From Streptomyces wedmorensis (GTDB lineage: Bacteria > Actinomycetota > Actinomycetes > Streptomycetales > Streptomycetaceae): a stretch of 64,000 nucleotides of DNA. Below are positions 56,344 through 64,000 of this stretch, piece after piece (the first letter of the stretch is position 1; every line of letters starts with the position of its first letter). The position numbers and the translations under genes were made by a program. The notes beneath the pieces are model-generated. The model did no database searches. It saw only the letters and a program-made list of their open reading frames with translations, and was not told where the DNA came from. The DNA lies in NCBI RefSeq assembly GCF_000716445.1, contig NZ_JNWK01000001.1, positions 186,001 through 250,000 on the forward strand. The letters run 5' to 3'.

Positions 56344-58362
56344 GTGGACGCGGAACAGCCGCTGGTCACGGTGGACGAGAAGACCTGGGGCGAAGCGGTC
56401 CTGGGAGCCGTCTTCACCCAGGCCCAGGTGGGCCTGCACGTGCTGGACCGGGACCTGCGCGTGATCAAGGTGAACAAGGTCGCGGCGGGTGTCCGCGGCA
56501 TCCCCGCCGAACGGATCGTCGGCCGTCCGGCAGCGGAGGCGTACGCCACCTTCGGGGTGTCGTACGACGAGGGCGTCCTGCTCGACGTCCTCGCCACCGG
56601 CCGCCCCGCCACCGGCCGTCTGGTCACCGGCCTGCCCCGACCCGGCACGCACCGTCTGCCCGTCTTCTCCGTCTCCGTCCACCGGCTGGAGGACACGGAC
56701 GGAAAAGTGCTCGGCCTGGTCGTCACGAGCACCGACGTCACCGACCGCGAGCGCGCCCGCGCCCGGCTCGACCTCCTGCACGACGCGCACGAGCGGATCG
56801 GCACCGGCCTGGACGTGGAGCGCACCGCCCGCGAACTCGTGGACGTGACGCTGCCCGGGTTCGCGGACTCGGTGGTCGTCGCCCTGACCGACGCCGTGCT
56901 GAGGGGCAAGGACCCCGCCCTCGAGTCCGCCGACACGGCCCCGCTGCTGCGTTGCGCCGCCGCCGGCCGGACGGTGGCGGGCCCGCCCGTGCCGGACGTC
57001 GGCCCGGTCCTGCTGCCGGGCGTCTTCGGCGACGCGCTGCCCACGGAGGCGGCCCTGCTGCCCGCCGGGCCGACGGCGGGCGGCCACCCGGCGGGGCCCG
57101 TTCTCGTGGCCCCGCTGAGCGTGCACGGGCAGGTGCTGGGGGCCGTCGCCTTCCACCGCGGCCAGGGTGCCGAACCGTACGGGCGCGACGACCTCGCGCT
57201 CGCCGCCGCCCTCACCACCCGCACGGCGATCTGCCTGGAGAACGCGCTGCGCTTCACGCGCGAGCACATCGTGATGTACGCGCTGCAGAGCTGGCCGCTG
57301 CGCCAGCACGAGGCCACCCAGCGGGCCGTCGACGTCGCCCAGCGCCACCGCCCGGGCGGCACCGGCGCCGGTTCCTGGTACGACGTCATCCCGCTGCCCG
57401 GAGCACGGGTGGCCCTGGTCGCCGGACAGGTCGAGAACCCGGGGCTGAGCGCCGTCGCCACCATGAGCCGGCTGCGGACCGCCGTCCACAGCCTCAGCAC
57501 GCTCGACCTCGACCCGCACGAACTCCTGGCCCGGCTGCACACCACCACGCGCCGCCTCTCCGGCGAGCAGTCGGACGCATCCGCGTTCGGATCCGCGGCC
57601 GACGAGCCGACCGCGAGCTGCACGATCGCCGTGTACGACCCCGCCGTCGGCCGCCTCGACGTCGCCCGCGCGGGCACCTCCCTCTTCGCCGTCGTGCGGC
57701 CCGACGGCTCGGTCGACGACCGACCCGTCGAGGACGGGCCCCTGCTCGGCGCCGAGGGACCGCCGTTCGCCTGCGCGACCCACGAGCTCCCCGAGGGCAG
57801 CACCATCTGCCTGGCCTCCGCACCCGCACCCGGCGACGAGGGCGCCCGGCCGGACGGGGTGATGGCCGCGCTCTCCCGACCCGACCGCGACCCGGAGGCG
57901 ATGGCCGACGACCTCGAACGGCTCCTCGCCCCGGACCGCGTCCTCCTGCTCGCCCGCACCCGCCGACTCTCCGCGGACGAACTCGCCGCGTGGGAGATCC
58001 CCTTCGACTTCGCGGAGGTCGGCACCGCCCGCACCCTCGTCGAGGACCGCATCGCCCAGTGGGGCCTCGCCCTCGACCCCTTCGCCGTGACGCTCGTCGC
58101 CAGCGAACTCGTCACCAACGCCATCCGCTACGGCGCCGCGCCGATCACCCTCCGGCTGATGAAGGAGGGCCCCGGACTCGTCTGCGAGGTGAGCGACGCC
58201 GGGCAGGCCGCCCCGCACCTGCGCCACGCCAAAGCGGTCGACGAGGGCGGCCGCGGGCTCCTCATCTGCGCCTCCATCGCCGACGACTGGGGCGTGCGCT
58301 ACACGGACGCCGGCAAGACCGTCTGGGCGGAGATCGGCACGAAGGCCCCGTCGCCCCGCTGA
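56344..58362 (+). CDS. PAS-GAF-degenerate PP2C-HATPase signalling protein
   Basis: The GTG at 56344 follows GGGAGGGG and gives 672 residues. Domains in order: PAS (about 15-120), GAF (about 140-300), SpoIIE-type PP2C fold (about 320-530) and an RsbW-type ATPase (about 565-672, N-box ELVTNAIRYG with Asn592). The PP2C metal ligands are lost: GGDWYD reads AGSWYD (Ser344), GDV reads GQV (Gln362), and the later TDGL motif is absent. It therefore probably does not dephosphorylate anti-sigma antagonists but may still bind an anti-sigma partner or act as kinase. It converges with the kinase gene at 58370. Confidence 0.87.
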   Translation: MDAEQPLVTVDEKTWGEAVLGAVFTQAQVGLHVLDRDLRVIKVNKVAAGVRGIPAERIVGRPAAEAYATFGVSYDEGVLLDVLATGRPATGRLVTGLPRPGTHRLPVFSVSVHRLEDTDGKVLGLVVTSTDVTDRERARARLDLLHDAHERIGTGLDVERTARELVDVTLPGFADSVVVALTDAVLRGKDPALESADTAPLLRCAAAGRTVAGPPVPDVGPVLLPGVFGDALPTEAALLPAGPTAGGHPAGPVLVAPLSVHGQVLGAVAFHRGQGAEPYGRDDLALAAALTTRTAICLENALRFTREHIVMYALQSWPLRQHEATQRAVDVAQRHRPGGTGAGSWYDVIPLPGARVALVAGQVENPGLSAVATMSRLRTAVHSLSTLDLDPHELLARLHTTTRRLSGEQSDASAFGSAADEPTASCTIAVYDPAVGRLDVARAGTSLFAVVRPDGSVDDRPVEDGPLLGAEGPPFACATHELPEGSTICLASAPAPGDEGARPDGVMAALSRPDRDPEAMADDLERLLAPDRVLLLARTRRLSADELAAWEIPFDFAEVGTARTLVEDRIAQWGLALDPFAVTLVASELVTNAIRYGAAPITLRLMKEGPGLVCEVSDAGQAAPHLRHAKAVDEGGRGLLICASIADDWGVRYTDAGKTVWAEIGTKAPSPR

Positions 58363-58369
58363 CGACGCC

Positions 58370-60226
58370 CTACGAGGAGGCGGCCGCGTTCCGCCAGACC
58401 GTCACGTCGATCGTCATGTACGTACTGGGCGAGTCCTCGGGAGAGAGCCCCTTGACGGTGACGAGCCCCAGATGGCCCGAACCCGTCGTGACACAGACCT
58501 GACGGCCAGTGGACAGCTTGTTCACGTAGATGTTCTCGGTGAACCGCGTCTCCGCCCGGCACGTGGCGAGGGAACCCTCCTGCCCGGGGTCGAGCAGCAC
58601 CAGACTCCCGCCGCTGCTCTCCGCGTCCAGGTACCCGCCGGTGTCGTACGAGAGCTCGTACCCGCCGTCCTCCCCGGCCTGGGGGCGCACCGTGTCGTCC
58701 CCGAGGGTCAGGTGGTAGCCGGCGGTGAGGTTGATCGCCTTGAAGTCGTACGCCTTCGGTTCGGGCGTCGACGACGGCTTCGCACCCGTGGTCGCGCCCG
58801 CCGACCCGCCCCCGCCGGCGCCGCCCTGACCGCTCGGCTTGCCGCCGTCCGCCGTCGTCCGCCCCTTGTCGTCGTCCTTCAGCACCACGTACGCCGTGAC
58901 GCTGCCCGCGACGGCGAAGGCCACCGCGGCCGCGACGGCCACGAGCAGGCCCCGCTTGGCGGGACCCGGCCGGACGCCGGGCGCGCCGGGCTGCGGATAC
59001 GGGGCCCGCGGATACGCCCCCGGGTGGGCGGGGCCCTGCGTGGGCGCGTACGCGGCGGAGGGCGGCGCCGTGTGGTGCGCGGGCGTCGGGTACGCGCCCG
59101 GCGGCTGCTGCCCTGCCGGGGGTCCGAACGCGGCGGGTGGGGCGACCGGCGGCGCGGGCGTCGCCGGAGCCGTGGGGGAGTAGGCCGCGGCGGGCCCGGC
59201 GGGGGCCGTCGGCGGGTACGCCACGGAGGGGCCGGCCGGCGCGGTCGGCGCGTAGCCGGCCACGGGGGCGACGGTCGGCGGGGGCGGGGCCTGGAGCGGG
59301 GCCGGAGCCGCCGTCCGGGCCGTGATGTCGGCGGACACCGCACCGGGCAGCCAGTCCTCGGGCCGGCGCAGCACCGTCGACGCGTTCGCGGCCTGGCAGA
59401 GCCGGATGACCTCGGGGATCGACGGCCGGGACTCCGGATCCTTCCCCAGGCAGCGCTCGATCAGCTCGCGCAGCCGCTCAGGCACGGCGCTCAGGTCCGG
59501 CTGCTCGTGCACGATCCGGTACAGCACCCCGTGCGAGGTGCCCTCGCCGAACGCGGGCACCCCGGTCGCCGCGTACGCCGCGACCTGGCCGAGCGCGAAG
59601 ATGTCCGTGGCGGGCGTGACCTTGCTGCCGGCGGCCTGTTCGGGGGCCATGAACGACGGGGTGCCGATGGTGACTCCGCTGCCGGTGAGCGAGGTCGCGT
59701 CGGCCGCGTGCGCGATGCCGAAGTCGATGACGCGGGGCCCGTCGGCGGCGAGCAGCACGTTGGACGGCTTGAGGTCACGGTGCACGATCCCGGCGCCGTG
59801 GATCACGTGCAGGGCCTCGGCCATCCCCGCGACGAGCAGCAGCACGGTCTCGACGGGCAGCGCCCCGTGCGCGACGACCGCGTCGGCGAGCGAGGGGCCG
59901 GGGACGTACGCGGTGGCCAGCCAGGGCTGCGCGCCGTCCGGGTCGGCGTCGATCACGGGCGCCGTGAACAGGCCCTGCACGCGCTGGGCGGAGCGCACCT
60001 CCTGCGCGAACCGGCGGCGGAACTCAGCGTCCTCGCCGAACTCGGGGCGGATCAGCTTGACGGCGACGGGGCGGCCGCCGGGCGTGTACGACAGGTACAC
60101 CTTCCCCATGCCGCCGGCCCCGAGCCTGGCGGCGAGCCGGTAGCCCGCGACCGTGGTGGGATCGTCCGCCGCGAGCGGGTGGAACACCACTGCGCCGCCG
60201 CCTGTACCCGACTGCCGACCGCTCAT
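58370..60226 (-). CDS. Membrane Ser/Thr protein kinase with extracytoplasmic domain
   Basis: The ATG at 60226 (GGAGAC upstream) gives 618 residues. The Hanks kinase domain (about 25-290) has the Gly loop LGAGGMGKVYL, VAVKLI, HRDLKPSN and DFGIAHA. A Pro/Ala/Tyr-rich linker (about 310-420) with YAPTAPAGP-like repeats precedes one membrane helix (LLVAVAAAVAFAVAGSVTAYVVL). A unique outer domain of about 130 residues follows (YDFKAINLTAGYHLTLGD; CRAETRFTENIYVNKL) and could sense a ligand. It is divergent from a second kinase gene. Confidence 0.92.
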   Translation of the reverse strand: MSGRQSGTGGGAVVFHPLAADDPTTVAGYRLAARLGAGGMGKVYLSYTPGGRPVAVKLIRPEFGEDAEFRRRFAQEVRSAQRVQGLFTAPVIDADPDGAQPWLATAYVPGPSLADAVVAHGALPVETVLLLVAGMAEALHVIHGAGIVHRDLKPSNVLLAADGPRVIDFGIAHAADATSLTGSGVTIGTPSFMAPEQAAGSKVTPATDIFALGQVAAYAATGVPAFGEGTSHGVLYRIVHEQPDLSAVPERLRELIERCLGKDPESRPSIPEVIRLCQAANASTVLRRPEDWLPGAVSADITARTAAPAPLQAPPPPTVAPVAGYAPTAPAGPSVAYPPTAPAGPAAAYSPTAPATPAPPVAPPAAFGPPAGQQPPGAYPTPAHHTAPPSAAYAPTQGPAHPGAYPRAPYPQPGAPGVRPGPAKRGLLVAVAAAVAFAVAGSVTAYVVLKDDDKGRTTADGGKPSGQGGAGGGGSAGATTGAKPSSTPEPKAYDFKAINLTAGYHLTLGDDTVRPQAGEDGGYELSYDTGGYLDAESSGGSLVLLDPGQEGSLATCRAETRFTENIYVNKLSTGRQVCVTTGSGHLGLVTVKGLSPEDSPSTYMTIDVTVWRNAAASS

Positions 60227-60378
60227 GAACCCAAGTCTCCCCACGTGCAGCACTGTTGCCCGGAGGGCACCCTATCGGTGCCGGGCCGTCCGGCCGTGAC
60301 GATGCGGAACCGGTGACTTCGGCCATGGATCGCGGTGATCCGGCGCGGTGGAGCGGGGGCCTCAACTATGTTACCGGC

Positions 60379-62973
60379 GTGGAACAGTTGATCACCGAAG
60401 ATCCGACGCGCATCGGCCCGTACCGCCTCATCGCCCGGCTGGGCGAAGGAGGGATGGGACTGGTCTACCTCGGGCGGTCGGAAGCCGGTCGGACGGTCGC
60501 GGTGAAGGTGGTGCAGGCCGAACACGCCCAGCACCCCGAATTCCGCCAGAGGTTCGCACGCGAGGTCGCCGCCGCCCGGCGGGTGGGCGGCGACTGGACG
60601 GCGGCCGTCCTCGACGCCGACACCGAGGCGCCGGTGCCCTGGGTGGCGACCCAGTACATCCCGGGGCCCGACCTGACGACCGTGGTGGCCAAGGACTTCG
60701 GCCCGTTGCCCGAGCACTCGGTGCGCACCCTCGCCCACCGTCTCGCCGTGGCCCTTCAGTCCGTCCACGGCGCGGGCCTCATCCACCGGGACCTGAAGCC
60801 GTCCAACGTGCTGGTGACGGTGGACGGGCCGCGCGTCATCGACTTCGGGATCGCCCGCGCGATGGACGGACTGGCCGGCGACAGCCTGCGCACCCGTACC
60901 GGGATGCTGATCGGCTCGCCCGGGTTCATGTCGCCCGAGCAGGTGCGCGGGCTCGAACTCACCCCGGCGAGCGACGTGTTCTGCCTGGGCGCCGTCCTCG
61001 TGTACGCGGCCACCGGGCGGCTCCTCTTCGGCGCCACCGACACCGGCCTCCACGCGCACCTCTTCCGGATCGCGGAGGAGGAGCCCGACCTGACCGGCGT
61101 ACCGGACTCGCTCGTCGACCTGGTGCGCGAGTGCCTGCACAAGGACCCGACAATGCGGCCCACCCCCGCCGACGTGGCCGCCCGCACGGTGACCGACGGG
61201 GCCGAGGAATGGCTGCCCGGTTCCGTACTCGCCCAACTCGGCCGGCATGCAGCCGGGTTGCTCGACTTCGCGCCCGAGACGCGGGTCGTGAACCCGCCGG
61301 ACCCGCGGATCCCCGCCCAGCCGCAGTCGCCCCCGCAACCGCCCGCGTACACCCCGACGACCCCGGTCGACCACCGGCCGCCGCCGGGATTCGGACCGGC
61401 CGGCGGCCCGGTGCCGGGCGCCTGGGGCCCTCCCGCGCTCCCGCCCGACGTCCCCGGCACCTCACCCAGGCGGTGGTGGGGACTGGTGGCCGCCGTGCTG
61501 ACGCAGCTCGTGGTGGCGATCGGCGTCTCTGCCTCGTACATGGGACTGCCGGCCGCGATGTCCGACCTGGGCATCGATGTGGACGCCCTGCGGATGATGC
61601 TCGTCGCCCAGGGGCTGGCCTTCGGCGCGCTGCTGCTGCTCGGGGGGCACGTCACCGATCTCCTCGGCCGCAAGAGGACGCTCCTCGTCGGCCTCGCGAC
61701 ATGTGCCGTGGCCTCCGTGGCCGGCGGCTCGGCGCCCGCCACCGCGCTGATCGTCGCGGCGCAGGTCCTGCAGGGCGTGGGCGCCGCGCTGGCCTCCGCC
61801 GCCGCCCTCGCCCTGGTGGCCGGCGGCTTCACCGACCCGAAGGAACGCGGCACGGCCTTCGGGCTCTACGCCGCGTTCGCCGGCGGCGGTGTGGCGATCG
61901 GCGACTTCACGGGCGGCTGGCTGGTCGACGGCTTCGGCTGGCGGGTGTGCCTCTATGCCACCGTTCCGCTCGCCGCCGTGGCCGCCGCCGTGGCGAGCGG
62001 CGTCGTCGACGACCGGCGGGCCCGCGCCTCCGTCCGCTTCGACGGGCTCGGCGTCCTGCTCGGTACCGGAGCTCTCGCTGCCCTCGGCTTCGGCCTCGTG
62101 ACGGCCGATACGTCGTTCGGCTCGGGCGGTTCGCGGCAGGGCGGCTGGGCGCAGCCGCTGACCCTGGTCCTGCTCGCGGCGGGCGTCGCCCTGCTCGTGG
62201 TCTTCGTGTGGCGGCAGACCCGGACGGGCGATCCGCTGGCACCGCCGCACGTGTTCCAGGACCGCGGGCGCCTCGGCGCCCTCCTCGCCCTGCTCCTCGC
62301 GAGCACGGGAACGTCCGGCCTGGTCCTGATCCTGTGGCGCTACCTGAGCGGCGCCCACGACGCCCCGCCGGCCCGGATCGGCCTGGTGCTGCTGCCCATG
62401 GCGGCCGCCCTCCTGATCGTCTCGACCCAGGCCTCCGCCCGCCTCCAGCACCGGGTCGCGCCCGGCCTTCTGATCGCGCCGGGCCTCGTGCTCGCGGCGG
62501 TCGGCACGGCCCTGCTGACCCGTCTGGAGGCGGACAGCTCGTACAGCGGCCTGGTCCTGCCCACCCTCCTCCTCGTCGGGACCGGCCTCGGTCTCGCGCT
62601 CTCGCCGCTCATCGCCACCGCGGCCGGCACGGCGTTCGCCCGCAACCCCGGCGGAACCGCCGCGGTCGTCCTCACCGCTCAGAACCTCGGCGGGATGCTC
62701 GCGACGCCGCTGGTCGGCGCCGTCCTCGCCGCGGTGATCTCGGGCCGGGCGCGTGACGTGACGGGCATCCCGGAGGGCATGCGGGAGGCCCTCGAGGGCG
62801 GCATCCTGCTCGACCGGCGCGACCTCCCCGAAACGGTGGGCGACGTCGTCGCCGAGGGCCAGGCGGCGGTCCTCGCCGGCTACTCCGTCACCCTGTGGTG
62901 CGCGGCCGGTCTGATGCTGCTGGCGGGCCTGCTCGGCGGCCTTCTCGTCAGGTCGAGGACTCCCGAGCTCTGA
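60379..62973 (+). CDS. Ser/Thr protein kinase fused to an MFS transporter
   Basis: The GTG at 60379 is chosen because kinases of this type start (V/M)EQL..DP..IGPYRL; an ATG at 60325 is also possible. The 864 residues hold a Hanks kinase (about 10-280; Lys43, HRDLKPSN with Asp138, DFG at 155-157), a Pro-rich linker (about 305-362) and a DHA2-like MFS carrier (about 366-860). Twelve to fourteen membrane helices are expected. MFS motif A is GHVTDLLGRKRTLLVG, and GGWLVDGFGWR follows helix 5. The frame is uninterrupted, so the fusion is real. The kinase may gate the transporter or report on its substrate. Confidence 0.9.
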   Translation: MEQLITEDPTRIGPYRLIARLGEGGMGLVYLGRSEAGRTVAVKVVQAEHAQHPEFRQRFAREVAAARRVGGDWTAAVLDADTEAPVPWVATQYIPGPDLTTVVAKDFGPLPEHSVRTLAHRLAVALQSVHGAGLIHRDLKPSNVLVTVDGPRVIDFGIARAMDGLAGDSLRTRTGMLIGSPGFMSPEQVRGLELTPASDVFCLGAVLVYAATGRLLFGATDTGLHAHLFRIAEEEPDLTGVPDSLVDLVRECLHKDPTMRPTPADVAARTVTDGAEEWLPGSVLAQLGRHAAGLLDFAPETRVVNPPDPRIPAQPQSPPQPPAYTPTTPVDHRPPPGFGPAGGPVPGAWGPPALPPDVPGTSPRRWWGLVAAVLTQLVVAIGVSASYMGLPAAMSDLGIDVDALRMMLVAQGLAFGALLLLGGHVTDLLGRKRTLLVGLATCAVASVAGGSAPATALIVAAQVLQGVGAALASAAALALVAGGFTDPKERGTAFGLYAAFAGGGVAIGDFTGGWLVDGFGWRVCLYATVPLAAVAAAVASGVVDDRRARASVRFDGLGVLLGTGALAALGFGLVTADTSFGSGGSRQGGWAQPLTLVLLAAGVALLVVFVWRQTRTGDPLAPPHVFQDRGRLGALLALLLASTGTSGLVLILWRYLSGAHDAPPARIGLVLLPMAAALLIVSTQASARLQHRVAPGLLIAPGLVLAAVGTALLTRLEADSSYSGLVLPTLLLVGTGLGLALSPLIATAAGTAFARNPGGTAAVVLTAQNLGGMLATPLVGAVLAAVISGRARDVTGIPEGMREALEGGILLDRRDLPETVGDVVAEGQAAVLAGYSVTLWCAAGLMLLAGLLGGLLVRSRTPEL

Positions 62974-62995
62974 GGGCGATGCGGCGGGTCATCGG

Positions 62996-63031
62996 GCGGC
63001 GGATGCCGGGGGAGTCCCCGGTGTCCGCCGC
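62996..63031. terminator. Hairpin after the kinase-MFS gene
   Basis: GCGGCGGA (62996-63003) pairs with TCCGCCGC (63024-63031), enclosing a second stem CCGGGG/CCCCGG with a 4-base loop. Confidence 0.7.
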
Positions 63032-63064
63032 TTCTGCGTTCAAGTCCCCTGTGTGCAACGGCTG

Positions 63065-63093
63065 TTGACGAAAGGTCTGGACCAACCTACGGT
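63065..63093 (+). promoter_or_regulatory. Chitinase promoter with dre-like box between -35 and -10
   Basis: TTGACG (63065-63070) and TACGGT (63088-63093) are 17 bases apart. AGGTCTGGACCA (63073-63084) lies in the spacer. It is the exact complement of the 12-bp TGGTCCAGACCT repeat known from Streptomyces chitinase promoters and resembles the DasR dre site. Confidence 0.75.
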
Positions 63094-63146
63094 CTGCTGG
63101 AACGCGCGCGACGCCCAGGAAGACCCCCACGTCCTCAGGAGCACGC

Positions 63147-64000
63147 ATGCCAGGCCATCGGATCACCCGCGCACTCGGAGCGGGGCTCACCACCCTGCTC
63201 GCCGCCACCGCCCTCGTCGCCACCGCACTCGCCCCGGCCCCCGCCGCCGCGGCCCCGGCGGCGGACACCTGCGCCCTCAAGCCCAAGCCCGCCGGAAAGG
63301 TGCTCCAGGGGTACTGGGAGAACTGGGACGGCGCCGCCAACGGCGTCCATCCCCCCTTCGGCTGGGCCCCCATCGACGACCCGCGCTTCGCCGCCCACGG
63401 ATACAACGTCGTCAACGCGGCCTTCCCCGTGATCCGATCGGACGGCACGGTGCTGTGGCAGGACGGCATGGACAACACCGTCCGCGTCCCCACCCCGGCC
63501 GAGATGTGCCGCGCGAAGGCCGCCGGAGCCACCCTCCTGCTCTCGATCGGCGGCGCCACCGCCGGAATCGACCTCGGTTCGAGCGCCGTCGCCGACCGGT
63601 TCGTCGACACCGTCGTACCGATCCTCAAGACCTACAACTTCGACGGCATCGACATCGACATCGAGACCGGCCTCGTCGGCAGCGGTTCCATCGGCACCCT
63701 CTCCACGTCGCAGGGCAACCTCGTGCGCATCATCGACGGGGTCCTCGCCCGCATGCCCGCCGGATTCGGACTGACGATGGCACCCGAGACCGCGTACGTC
63801 ACCGGCGGCAGCGTCGCCTACGGTTCCATCTGGGGCGCGTACCTCCCCATCGTCAAGAAGTACGCGGACAACGGCCGTCTGTGGTGGCTCAACATGCAGT
63901 ACTACAACGGCAGCATGTACGGGTGTTCCGGCGACTCCTACTCCGCCGGCACCGTCGCCGGATTCGTCGCCCAGACCGACTGCCTCGACCGCGGACTCGT
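63147..64000 (+). CDS. Secreted GH18 chitinase (3' end cut by window)
   Basis: The ATG at 63147 with CAGGAG upstream opens 284 codons to the window edge. A Sec signal peptide (ITRALGAGLTTLLAATALVATALAPAPAAAA) ends near residue 37. The GH18 barrel follows: VLQGYWENWDGAANG, LLLSIGGATAG and the catalytic DGIDIDIE with Glu173 as acid. No binding module precedes the barrel; a C-terminal one could lie outside the window. It hydrolyses chitin outside the cell, probably under DasR-type control through the box in its promoter. Confidence 0.93.
   Translation, partial: MPGHRITRALGAGLTTLLAATALVATALAPAPAAAAPAADTCALKPKPAGKVLQGYWENWDGAANGVHPPFGWAPIDDPRFAAHGYNVVNAAFPVIRSDGTVLWQDGMDNTVRVPTPAEMCRAKAAGATLLLSIGGATAGIDLGSSAVADRFVDTVVPILKTYNFDGIDIDIETGLVGSGSIGTLSTSQGNLVRIIDGVLARMPAGFGLTMAPETAYVTGGSVAYGSIWGAYLPIVKKYADNGRLWWLNMQYYNGSMYGCSGDSYSAGTVAGFVAQTDCLDRGL

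Noticed and set aside
58370..58562. Frameshift between the PAS protein and the kinase gene
   Set aside because: The two genes are convergent with separate in-frame stops 7 bases apart; no broken frame is seen.

Overview
The window is high-GC actinobacterial DNA and almost certainly comes from a Streptomyces chromosome. The evidence is extreme third-position GC, GTG/TTG starts, GGAGG-type ribosome sites, a complete conservon (cvnABCD plus P450s), a DmdR/IdeR-type iron box, a dre-like chitinase promoter, a streptogrisin-type protease and a cobalamin-riboswitch cbtBA pair. No rRNA, tRNA, CRISPR array, transposase or integrase was recognised. The window begins inside an amidohydrolase and ends inside a GH18 chitinase.

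Layout. (1) 1-10.7 kb: a catabolic island with four regulators (TetR, a double-length IclR, PaaX-like, and the operators of the TetR) around an acyl-CoA type pathway: SDR dehydrogenase, metal-dependent amidohydrolase, acyl-CoA ligase and MaoC hydratase. It is flanked by a YtcJ-like amidohydrolase and a FAD amine-oxidase-like gene that share the same 19-bp operator. (2) 10.8-18.4 kb: secreted and accessory genes: a 1238-residue PQQ-propeller/Hydin/lectin protein, a small Cys-rich protein, a GPP34 protein, a LysR regulator and a streptogrisin C-like protease. (3) 18.5-27.7 kb: a beta-glucan utilisation locus: GH1 glucosidase, two permeases and a binding lipoprotein, a secreted GH81 endo-1,3-glucanase and a LacI repressor, with three TGAGAGCGCTCTCA-type operators. 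(4) 27.8-33.2 kb: a SNF2 helicase with dsRNA-binding-like modules at its N-terminus, plus a translationally coupled partner. (5) 33.3-38.6 kb: riboswitch-controlled cobalt transport (cbtBA), a catalytically degenerate histidine phosphatase, and an iron-siderophore uptake operon without an ATPase.

(6) 38.7-43.7 kb: a hypothetical gene, a Tat-exported cytosine-deaminase-like amidohydrolase with paired GntR-type operators, its probable GntR regulator and a BCCT transporter. (7) 43.7-49.0 kb: a xylose-type ABC transporter, membrane proteins and an SRPBCC protein. (8) 49.0-55.9 kb: a conservon (sensor kinase, Roadblock, DUF742, GTPase) running into a CYP157-like P450 without ExxR and a CYP154-like P450, followed on the same strand by a bacterial nitric oxide synthase. 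(9) 56.3-63.0 kb: signalling genes: a PAS/GAF/degenerate PP2C/ATPase protein, a Ser/Thr kinase with an extracytoplasmic domain, and a Ser/Thr kinase fused to an MFS transporter. (10) 63.1-64.0 kb: chitinase.

The most unusual items are the dsRBM-like SNF2 helicase, the nitric oxide synthase next to the conservon P450s, the kinase-MFS fusion, and two enzymes that have visibly lost their catalytic residues (histidine phosphatase and PP2C). All calls come from reading the sequence and remembered family features; no database search was run.
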